DNA of 64,000 nt from an uncultured Aquimarina sp. (GTDB lineage Bacteria > Bacteroidota > Bacteroidia > Flavobacteriales > Flavobacteriaceae), in assembly GCA_947503835.1 (NCBI GenBank), contig CANNFM010000002.1, forward strand, positions 124,001 to 188,000, given 5' to 3'. The position numbers were made by a program, and so were the translations under genes. The notes under the pieces are model-generated. The model was not told the origin of the DNA. It was given only the letters and a program-made list of their open reading frames with translations, and did not search any database. Shown piece after piece: positions 9,551-16,369 of the stretch; the stretch's first letter is position 1; every line of letters starts with the position of its first letter.

Positions 9551-10363
9551 ATGAATTCTACTTATTTTTTTAATGAACTATGGAATCAATATACAGCTAA
9601 AACTCCTTCGGCAGAAAAGATAAAATCTTTATTAGAAGCAGAAGGCAATACGGTTTTTAATGATCATATAGCTATACGTACTTTTGATGACCCAAGAGTA
9701 GATATAGATGTTCTTGCCAAACCTTTTATTGCAATGGGCTATGCACCCAAAGGCGAATATCATTTTAAAACCAAGAAATTATTTGCCAGACATTTTGAAC
9801 ATAAAAGCGATCCAAATGCTCCGAAAATTTTTATTAGCCAATTACTATTAGAAAAGTTTTCTGTAAAGCTAAGACAAACTGTTAATGACATCCTTAATCA
9901 AGTAGATCATGATATATACGAGCAAGAAGATTTGATTTTAAAAGGAAGAGTTTGGCGCAAACCATCTAAAGAAATCTACAATACACTTCGTGAAGTATCT
10001 GAATACGCCGCATGGATGTATGTCAACGGCTTTTGTTCAAACCACTTTACGGTAGATGTAAACAAGTTAAGCACCTTCGAAAATTTATCTGAAGTCAATG
10101 AGTTTTTAAAGGCCAAAGGGTATACAATGAACTCCTCTGGAGGAGAAATAAAAGGCTCTTCTTCTTTACTTTTAGAACAATCTAGTATCCTTGCCGATGT
10201 TGTAGAGGTTGAATTTGAAGAAGGTACTAAAGAAGTAACTTCTTGCTATTATGAGTTTGCTTTTCGTTACCCTAATACCGATGGAAACCTTTACTCTGGC
10301 TTTATCGCGGGTTCTGCAGATAAGATTTTTGAAAGTACAGATATGATGCTTCAAGATAGGTAG
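9551..10363 (+). CDS. DUF1338 protein, 2-oxoadipate dioxygenase/decarboxylase-like (HglS family, short form)
   Basis: This 270-residue protein matches the DUF1338 family. The Pseudomonas member HglS converts 2-oxoadipate to D-2-hydroxyglutarate with Fe(II) and O2. Candidate metal and substrate residues are visible: His39 and Arg43 in DHIAIRTF (the HxxxR spacing matches HglS), His165 in CSNHFTVDV and Glu235 in YYEFAFRY. At 270 residues it is much shorter than HglS (about 460) but keeps these motifs. Being divergent from a YdiJ-like dehydrogenase and an Lrp-type regulator, it probably forms the 2-oxoadipate to 2-oxoglutarate part of lysine breakdown. Enzyme function is inferred from family and context. 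Confidence 0.78.
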   Translation: MNSTYFFNELWNQYTAKTPSAEKIKSLLEAEGNTVFNDHIAIRTFDDPRVDIDVLAKPFIAMGYAPKGEYHFKTKKLFARHFEHKSDPNAPKIFISQLLLEKFSVKLRQTVNDILNQVDHDIYEQEDLILKGRVWRKPSKEIYNTLREVSEYAAWMYVNGFCSNHFTVDVNKLSTFENLSEVNEFLKAKGYTMNSSGGEIKGSSSLLLEQSSILADVVEVEFEEGTKEVTSCYYEFAFRYPNTDGNLYSGFIAGSADKIFESTDMMLQDR

Positions 10364-10455
10364 TTAATCGAAATTAACAAAAATTTAAGAATTTTACTTA
10401 CAGATCAGAACATTTGTGACGTTATATTCGGGAACTAAATAAAAACCTATTTACT

Positions 10456-10944
10456 ATGACAAAACGTATTTTAATTATTACAGCTTTCTTATTAGGTACA
10501 CTAAGTACAATCCAGGCACAAGAGGTTTCCAAAAATGCCCTAGGTGTTAGAATTGGAGATAATGATGGATTTGGAGCTGAAGTTTCTTACCAAAGAGGGT
10601 TAAGTGGTAATAACCGATTAGAATTTGATTTAGGGTGGAGAGATTTTGATGCCGCTACTGCAATAAAAATTGCTGCACTTTATCAATGGGTTTTCAATCT
10701 TGACAAAGGTTTTAACTGGTATGTAGGCCCAGGTGGTGGAGTTGGTTTTGTAGACTATGACGATCGTTTTTTAGGAAGCGGTGGTAGCGATAGTTATTTC
10801 TTTCTTGCCGGTGATATTGGAATAGAATATAATTTTGATGCTCCAATACTTATCTCATTAGATATACGACCAGAAATTGGTTTTGGAGATTTTAACGATG
10901 GTTTAGATTTAGACATTGGTCTAGGTATTCGATACCAATTCTAA
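10456..10944 (+). CDS. Small outer-membrane beta-barrel protein
   Basis: This 162-residue protein starts with a signal peptide cleaved after TIQAQ. Alternating aromatic/polar strands follow (YQWVFNLDKGFNWYVGPGGG, IGIEYNF), and it ends in a C-terminal phenylalanine (GIRYQF), typical of a BamA-recognised beta signal. The size suggests a small barrel of about eight strands. The function is unknown. It is convergent with bshA, with 30 bases between the stops. Confidence 0.7.
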   Translation: MTKRILIITAFLLGTLSTIQAQEVSKNALGVRIGDNDGFGAEVSYQRGLSGNNRLEFDLGWRDFDAATAIKIAALYQWVFNLDKGFNWYVGPGGGVGFVDYDDRFLGSGGSDSYFFLAGDIGIEYNFDAPILISLDIRPEIGFGDFNDGLDLDIGLGIRYQF

Positions 10945-10965
10945 AATACTATTATAAATTTTATA

Positions 10966-11027
10966 AAATCGTTCCTAAGATATTGCTAATGCGCTTTCGT
11001 ATAATGCAATATACTTAGGAACGATTT
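10966..11027. terminator. Long inverted repeat spanning the bshA stop codon
   Basis: AAATCGTTCCTAAGATATTGC (10966-10986) pairs with 11006-11027 as a roughly 21-bp stem with one bulged base and a 19-base loop. The stem lies partly inside the last codons of bshA and ends in an AT-rich stretch. It sits between convergent genes and may stop transcription in both directions. Confidence 0.5.
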
Positions 11028-12102
11028 CATTTACATCAAATTTTAATGCTTCAGAAAAGGCTCTTTGTTTAAACATTTCCAGGGTTGCATCATCTTCAAG
11101 AATCTTAATGGCATTTTCAGACATTTCTTTTACATCACCAACGTCGCTTAAGTATCCAGAAACTCCATGATTATTAACTTCAGGAATACCTCCTGCATTA
11201 CTTGATATCACAGGAACTTTATTTACCATTGCTTCTAATGCAGCCAAACCAAAACTCTCTCTTTCTGAAGGAAGTAAAAACAGGTCTGAAAAACACAGTA
11301 TTTTATCTATTTCATTACTATTTCCGAAGAAAACTACTTTATCTTTAATCCCTAATTCTTTACATTTTTGTTCCGCAGATTTACGCTCTGGTCCTTCTCC
11401 AACCATCAAAAGTTTAGCCGGCATCCTTTTTTGAATCCTATAAAAAATATCAACAATATCAGAAATTCGTTTTACGGCTCTAAAATTACTAATATGGGTA
11501 ACAATGCGTTCTTCTGGCAATGCCATAACATCTCTTTGACAATCTGTAAAACTAGTTTTTTGATGACTCACATCGATAAAATTAGGAACCACCTGGATGT
11601 CTTTTTTAATATCAAACAAACGTAATGTATCATCTTTTAAACTTTGAGAAACAGAAGTTACAATATCACTATTATTAATACTAAATGTAACTGCAGGTTT
11701 ATAAAAAGGATGGTTTCCTACTAGCGTAATATCTGTACCATGCAATGTGGTTACCATAGGTACATAAATCCCTTCTTCTTCGAGCATCTTTTTCGCCATA
11801 TATCCCGCATACGCATGAGGAATAGCGTAATGCACATGCAATACATCTATTTGATACTTTTTAATAGTATCAACCAACTTACTGGATAATGCCAACTCAT
11901 ATGGTTGGTACTGAAAAAGAGGATATTTGGGTACATTTACTTCATGAAAATGAATATTTGGATTTAAAAGATCCAAACGTACTGGTTGCTTATACGTAAT
12001 GAAATGGACTTCGTGATTCAATTTAGCAAGGGCAATACCCAATTCTGTGGCCACTACACCACTACCACCAAAGGTAGGATAACATACTATAGCAATTTTC
12101 AT
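10975..12102 (-). CDS. bshA: N-acetyl-alpha-D-glucosaminyl L-malate synthase BshA
   Basis: This 375-residue GT4-family glycosyltransferase makes the first intermediate of bacillithiol from UDP-GlcNAc and L-malate. Family signatures include the N-terminal CYPTFGGSGVVATELG loop, HVHYAIPHAYAG, TLHGTDITLVG, VPNFID and the C-terminal PSERESFGLAALEAM donor-site motif. The start is placed at MKIAIVCYPTF; an upstream in-frame ATG (12126) would add eight residues not seen in BshA. BshB and BshC are not in the window. BshA fits bacillithiol use in Flavobacteriaceae. Confidence 0.93.
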   Translation of the reverse strand: MKIAIVCYPTFGGSGVVATELGIALAKLNHEVHFITYKQPVRLDLLNPNIHFHEVNVPKYPLFQYQPYELALSSKLVDTIKKYQIDVLHVHYAIPHAYAGYMAKKMLEEEGIYVPMVTTLHGTDITLVGNHPFYKPAVTFSINNSDIVTSVSQSLKDDTLRLFDIKKDIQVVPNFIDVSHQKTSFTDCQRDVMALPEERIVTHISNFRAVKRISDIVDIFYRIQKRMPAKLLMVGEGPERKSAEQKCKELGIKDKVVFFGNSNEIDKILCFSDLFLLPSERESFGLAALEAMVNKVPVISSNAGGIPEVNNHGVSGYLSDVGDVKEMSENAIKILEDDATLEMFKQRAFSEALKFDVNEIVPKYIALYESALAIS

Positions 12103-12174
12103 GTAGATAATTTTCTTGCGGTACAAGGTACAAGAAAATAGGTATTGGCAGTTGTTAAAGGAATTTTAAAAAGC

Positions 12175-12582
12175 TTACTTAATTTGTGTCAACACAATCC
12201 TTCCAGAATCTATTTTCTTAACTAAAAATAGTTTACCATATAACACATGTCTTTCGGATATTTCTAAGATTCCATCTTTTTCGTTGTATACCCAAGATGT
12301 TTTACGATACTTATATGATCTATTATAATACGATCTATGGTCATTACCACATCTGATTCCTTTAGTATTATATGTTTTAGCTATTCTATCTTTTTCAATA
12401 TGAATCTTCTCATAATAATCATCACTATCAGATTTTATAAGTACATACTCCCTAACTTCCGCAAGGTAATCCTTAACAAACATTGTCCAGTTTCCTAGCA
12501 ATTCTTCTTTATCAGGAATCTCTTTTTGCGAAAAAACAAAGGAGAAAGACATCAATAAAATTAGAGTGATTTTTATTTTCAT
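12175..12582 (-). CDS. Small secreted protein, lipocalin-like
   Basis: This 135-residue protein has a signal peptide (hydrophobic residues about 5-17, cleavage near VFSQ). The mature part contains ELLGNWTMFV and later beta strands such as LEISERHVLYG and GRIVLTQIK, resembling short lipocalin-like proteins of Bacteroidota. Two Tyr/Arg-rich segments lie in the middle. I do not recognise a specific function. It lies between bshA and rnpB on the same strand. Confidence 0.6.
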   Translation of the reverse strand: MKIKITLILLMSFSFVFSQKEIPDKEELLGNWTMFVKDYLAEVREYVLIKSDSDDYYEKIHIEKDRIAKTYNTKGIRCGNDHRSYYNRSYKYRKTSWVYNEKDGILEISERHVLYGKLFLVKKIDSGRIVLTQIK

Positions 12583-12639
12583 GGTCAGTTTTTATTCGAA
12601 AAACTCATCAAATAACATGCCCAAAAAATTTATTGTAAA

Positions 12640-12942
12640 AAAAGCAGATCATAAGCCGGATTCTGTTCCCACCAAAGTGGGCCCTTATCATTTATCTAGA
12701 CCAGTAATTACTTACTGATTCCAACCGCCTACCCTCCAACATTGGGCGCACAACCCTCAAAAGCTGGTTTACGTGGCGTTGCACCGCATAGAGTTTACCT
12801 GGTTTCACTACAGCATTACCTGTACATACTTTCTGTTGCACTTGTCCTCGTCTCACGACGGACGGGCGTTACCCGCTATACTGTGCTACGGTGTCCGGAC
12901 TTTCCTCCTCGTCTTAGACGCGGCGATAAGGTGATCTGCTTT
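12640..12942 (-). ncRNA. rnpB: RNase P RNA, class A
   Basis: Read on the minus strand, the segment contains the universal GAGGAAAGTCCGGACACC core near its 5' end (about 12892-12909). The ACAGAATCCGGCTTATG 3' core is at about 12652-12668. The P1 helix is visible as AAGCAGATCA at the 5' end paired with TGATCTGCTT at the 3' end. The 3' end runs into T-rich sequence. This ribozyme matures tRNA 5' ends with RnpA. The ends are estimates from P1 and the promoter box. Confidence 0.95.
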
Positions 12943-12945
12943 GTG

Positions 12946-12953
12946 CAAAAATA
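12946..12953 (-). promoter_or_regulatory. -7 promoter box of rnpB
   Basis: The minus strand reads TATTTTTG, matching TAnnTTTG. Transcription would begin at about 12941, which is where the P1 helix of RNase P RNA begins. Confidence 0.5.
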
Positions 12954-13030
12954 GGATAATAAGTATACCTTTTAAGGTTTTGTATTAATAATTCTAGTTG
13001 TCAGTTATTCTTTTATTTATCAAATTATTA

Positions 13031-13125
13031 GTTTCCTCTCCCTCTGGGAGAGGATTAAGGTGAGGGTTTTAATGTAAAAATCCCCTCATCCTAACCTTCT
13101 CCCCAAGGAGAAGGGACATTAAGGT
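13031..13125. repeat. Two dispersed palindromic repeats in opposite orientation
   Basis: CCTCTCCC-tct-GGGAGAGG followed by ATTAAGGTGAGGG (about 13034-13067) is followed by CCCCTCATCCTAACC and CTTCTCCCC-aa-GGAGAAGGG (about 13082-13117). The two copies face each other and could fold into a large cruciform. They belong to the same family as elements near 3602, 48396 and 50819. Confidence 0.7.
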
Positions 13126-13224
13126 CTAATTGAAAGAAGCTAATAACTAGAATTAATAATCCACATTGTTAATAACTACAGCATAAAAACCACTTGATAG
13201 AATTCGCTTTTTGGTTGCAATTTT

Positions 13225-13232
13225 TAACTTTG
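13225..13232 (+). promoter_or_regulatory. -7 promoter box immediately upstream of dnaX
   Basis: TAACTTTG matches TAnnTTTG and ends six bases before the dnaX ATG. By the usual spacing, transcription would start at or within a base or two of the ATG, which would make the mRNA leaderless or nearly so. Confidence 0.5.
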
Positions 13233-13237
13233 TAGCA

Positions 13238-15022
13238 ATGGAACATTTTATAGTATCAGCACGTAAATACCGCCCTCAAACATTTAAAGATGTTGTGGGG
13301 CAACAGGCTATTACGAATACGTTGCTTAATGCTATCGATAATAACCATTTAGCGCAAGCCTTACTCTTTACTGGACCTAGAGGAGTGGGTAAAACATCTT
13401 GTGCAAGAATTTTAGCAAAAACCATAAACCAGGATGGTAATGAGCATCCTGATGAAGATTTTGCATTCAATATTTTCGAGCTTGATGCCGCATCAAATAA
13501 TTCTGTTGATGATATACGTAGTCTTATTGATCAAGTGCGTATACCTCCTCAGGTTGGAAAATACAAGGTATACATTATAGATGAGGTGCATATGCTCTCT
13601 CAGGCTGCTTTTAATGCGTTCTTAAAAACATTAGAAGAGCCTCCTAAGCATGCTATCTTTATATTAGCAACTACCGAAAAGCATAAAATCATACCCACTA
13701 TATTATCAAGGTGTCAAATATTTGATTTTAAAAGAATCACCGTTACCGATGCCAAAAACCATTTAATGCAGGTAGCCACTCAAGAAGGCATTACTGCAGA
13801 TGAAGATGCTTTGCAAATTATAGCACAAAAAGCAGATGGTGCTATGCGTGATGCCCTATCTATTTTTGACAGAGTGGTAAGTTTTAGTGGTAAGAATCTT
13901 ACTAGACAAGCAGTAACAGAAAATCTCAATGTTTTGGACTACGAAACGTACTTCAAAACTACGGATCTAATTCTACAAAATAACATTCCGCAATTACTCT
14001 TAGAGTTTAATGAGATTCTATCCCACGGATTTGATGGTCATCATTTTATAGCCGGTTTAGCTTCACATTTTAGAGATTTACTCGTTTGCAAAAACCCTGC
14101 TACCATAGATCTTCTAGAAGTAGGGGAACAAACCAAAGCCAAATACCTAGAACAATCGCAGAAAGCCCCTCATGATTTTCTTATTAAGGGAATAGAACTT
14201 GCCAACGATTGTGATCTCAAATACAAAACCAGTCGAAACCAAAGACTGTTAGTTGAGCTTTGTCTAATGCAGCTTGCCTCTATCCTACTTCATACGGATG
14301 GAGAAAAAAAAAATGACCAACCCTATATAATCCCTCCTTCATATTTTAAAGAAAAAGGCATTAAAGCTGTCAAGATTTCAAAAGAAGTCAAAGAAAAGGC
14401 AGAAGAAAAAATTGAAGCTCAGCATCAAAATATAACTGTTGAAGATAAACCGGAAATTAGTGAGGAAAGAATCAGTGAGGATACTCCTCTTGATGAGCAA
14501 GAAATTTTAAATGTCGAAACTCCTGTAATTGCAGAGAAAAAACCAATTGTTGTTCAGCGTGAACGAAAAACATCTGGGTTATCACTTAGTAGTATTAGAA
14601 AAAAGAAGGAACACCAAGAAAGCAAAGAGGAAAAGGTAGTTGATCCTAAAAATCTACCTACCGAAAAATTTACTGAATCTGATATGCAAGCCGCCTGGAT
14701 CGAATATGGTAAAATGCAGGACAAAAAAGGAGAGCGAATCATTGGATCTATGTTTGCCATGAATATTCCTGAATTAAAGGAGAATAAGATTCATCTCGAA
14801 TTACCAAATCAATCTATGAAGATTGATCTTGAAAATGCGCTACCAGGTTTATTACAGTTTTTATATAAAAAATTGAACAATTATAGCGTGGAGATTCTTA
14901 TTACGGTGAATGAAGAAGCTTCTAAAAAATATGCTTTTACACCACAGGATAAGTATGAAAAACTACGAGAAAAAAATCCACTTATCGATAAATTACGATC
15001 TTCCTTTGATTTAGATATATAA
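13238..15022 (+). CDS. dnaX: DNA polymerase III subunit gamma/tau
   Basis: This 594-residue AAA+ clamp-loader subunit has Walker A GPRGVGKT (46-53), a Walker B-type DEVHML segment, the SRC sensor (TILSRCQIF) and a helical lid. A charged low-complexity linker (about 370-480) and a C-terminal tau-like domain (about 490-594) follow. The start is placed at MEHFIVSARKYRPQTF; an earlier in-frame GTG or ATG would add unrelated residues and precede the promoter box. The cysteine-rich zinc module between Walker A and Walker B in the E. coli protein is replaced by an acidic Cys-free segment (NQDGNEHPDEDF). Confidence 0.95.
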   Translation: MEHFIVSARKYRPQTFKDVVGQQAITNTLLNAIDNNHLAQALLFTGPRGVGKTSCARILAKTINQDGNEHPDEDFAFNIFELDAASNNSVDDIRSLIDQVRIPPQVGKYKVYIIDEVHMLSQAAFNAFLKTLEEPPKHAIFILATTEKHKIIPTILSRCQIFDFKRITVTDAKNHLMQVATQEGITADEDALQIIAQKADGAMRDALSIFDRVVSFSGKNLTRQAVTENLNVLDYETYFKTTDLILQNNIPQLLLEFNEILSHGFDGHHFIAGLASHFRDLLVCKNPATIDLLEVGEQTKAKYLEQSQKAPHDFLIKGIELANDCDLKYKTSRNQRLLVELCLMQLASILLHTDGEKKNDQPYIIPPSYFKEKGIKAVKISKEVKEKAEEKIEAQHQNITVEDKPEISEERISEDTPLDEQEILNVETPVIAEKKPIVVQRERKTSGLSLSSIRKKKEHQESKEEKVVDPKNLPTEKFTESDMQAAWIEYGKMQDKKGERIIGSMFAMNIPELKENKIHLELPNQSMKIDLENALPGLLQFLYKKLNNYSVEILITVNEEASKKYAFTPQDKYEKLREKNPLIDKLRSSFDLDI

Positions 15023-15063
15023 TACAAGCCACAAAGATCATTTCTGGCGAGTACAAATCGTGT

Positions 15064-15201
15064 TTAATTCTTCCTTTTCCCAGAAGGTCTCTTAAAATAA
15101 TACCTGGTTTTAATTTTATTATATAAGACTACAATAACAACAAATAGACCTAATATTAATATTCCTTGTCTTCCTGTTAGGTAATCAACTATTTCTATCA
15201 T
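15064..15201 (-). CDS. Small single-pass membrane peptide (45 aa)
   Basis: An ATG at 15201 opens a 45-codon frame ending in TAA at 15064. Its order is an acidic N-terminus (MIEIVDYLTGRQ), one clean hydrophobic helix (about residues 14-27) and a strongly basic tail ending PSGKRKN. This hydrophobic-then-basic layout is typical of real small membrane proteins. It occupies most of the otherwise empty 15023-15377 gap between dnaX and the MiaE-like gene. No homologue is recognised. Confidence 0.5.
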   Translation of the reverse strand: MIEIVDYLTGRQGILILGLFVVIVVLYNKIKTRYYFKRPSGKRKN

Positions 15202-15338
15202 AATTATTATTATTTTCGAATGAGTTGTCGCCTTAATTAAAGAAAACTTACACCTTAGATGTCACTAGCTATAGTATTAGTATCATAATTTATAGTATTT
15301 AAAAGCTTAGATTAGCTTTAGATACAGTTAGTTTTAAC

Positions 15339-15346
15339 TAATTTTG
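15339..15346 (+). promoter_or_regulatory. Candidate -7 box of the MiaE-like gene
   Basis: TAATTTTG matches TAnnTTTG and lies 31 bases before the start codon. Confidence 0.45.
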
Positions 15347-15377
15347 TACATTATTAGATAATAAAGAAGAAATTAAA

Positions 15378-15959
15378 ATGCTTGGCCTAAAACTTCCAAC
15401 AGACCCACGATGGGTTAATATTGTAGAAAAAAACATAGAAGAAATTCTAACAGATCACGCGTATTGTGAACAAAAGGCCACATCGACTGCAATATCTCTT
15501 ATTGTGAGTTTTCCTGAATATACAGAACTTGTACAAGAAATGACTAAGTTGGTGAAAGAAGAAATCAGTCATTTTAAAATGGTACATGATAAAATCATAG
15601 AACGAGGTTGGGTTTTAGGAAGAGATCGAAAAGATGACTATGTGATTCAATTAATCACTTTTTTTCCAAAAGGAGGAAGTCGTACTCAACAATTGGTACA
15701 TCGTTTACTATATGCCGCATTAATTGAAGCTAGAAGTTGTGAACGTTTTAAATTGTTATCTGAAGAATTAGAAGATCAGGAATTATCAAAGTTCTATAGA
15801 GATCTTATGGTTAGCGAGGCAAATCACTTTACGATGTTCCTAAATTTTGCCCGTCAATATGGAGAACGTGAAGAAGTGGACAAAAAATGGCAAGATTTAC
15901 TTTCTTTTGAAGCCCAAATCATGAAGAACTTGAGCAAAAAGGAGACTATGCATGGGTAA
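15378..15959 (+). CDS. miaE: tRNA-(ms2io6A37)-hydroxylase-like diiron protein
   Basis: This 193-residue ferritin-like four-helix protein carries MiaE diiron ligands: Glu31 in YCEQKA, Glu62 and His65 in EEISHF, Glu117 in IEARSCERF, and Glu147 and His150 in SEANHF. MiaE hydroxylates the isopentenyl side chain of ms2i6A at position 37 of tRNAs. The length is near the family norm (about 190-270). MiaA and MiaB are not in the window. The family call is firm; the exact modified base is inferred. Confidence 0.88.
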   Translation: MLGLKLPTDPRWVNIVEKNIEEILTDHAYCEQKATSTAISLIVSFPEYTELVQEMTKLVKEEISHFKMVHDKIIERGWVLGRDRKDDYVIQLITFFPKGGSRTQQLVHRLLYAALIEARSCERFKLLSEELEDQELSKFYRDLMVSEANHFTMFLNFARQYGEREEVDKKWQDLLSFEAQIMKNLSKKETMHG

Positions 15960-15965
15960 TATAAA

Positions 15966-16010
15966 TCAATTAACCGCATAGATTATCATACACTAAACGG
16001 TTAATTTTGA
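15966..16010 (+). terminator. Probable terminator of the MiaE-like gene
   Basis: AATTAACCG (15968-15976) and CGGTTAATT (15998-16006) form a stem with a 21-base loop, starting nine bases after the stop. The following T-run is short (TTTTGA). Confidence 0.45.
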
Positions 16011-16036
16011 TCCCTAAAACACAAGAGTAAAACTTT

Positions 16037-16258
16037 TTAACTCATAAAACGTTCAACATTCATTATATTTATCGAATAGGTATCTCTTAACGAAATAAGA
16101 GTCTTATACAGATAATCGGGTAAGTTTTTCTTTTCTATTAATTGATCAATATGATAAATCACTTTAGTCGAATTATCCATATAGCTTTCAATTATTTTTA
16201 AAACAGTTTCTATCTCATTAGTAACAACATATGTTTTATTGTTTTCAAAAGTGTTCAT
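16037..16258 (-). CDS. Small hypothetical protein (73 aa)
   Basis: The 73-residue product (MNTFENNKTYVVTNEIETVL...) is polar and predicted mostly helical, with no signal peptide or membrane segment. It contains a repeated-looking heptad of I/L residues (IETVLKIIESYM, IYHIDQLIEKK). It lies alone between the MiaE-like gene and the lipase-like gene. No family is recognised. Normal codon use and an intact frame support a real gene, but only moderately. Confidence 0.45.
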   Translation of the reverse strand: MNTFENNKTYVVTNEIETVLKIIESYMDNSTKVIYHIDQLIEKKNLPDYLYKTLISLRDTYSINIMNVERFMS

Positions 16259-16369
16259 GACGCATTATTAATTCTTTTTACTTTGTATATTTTTTTTTTA
16301 GAAAAGTCACGCCATCGATATAAGATTTGACGACGTGACCTTGGGAAAACTAATTTCACTATCTACACC

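Noticed and set aside
10413..10430. TTTG and TATATTCG as a promoter for the small barrel gene
   Set aside because: The two elements are only six bases apart, far from the roughly 19-base spacing expected.
12742..12954. A 70-codon open frame on the plus strand
   Set aside because: It lies wholly within and antisense to the RNase P RNA, whose conserved cores explain the sequence.
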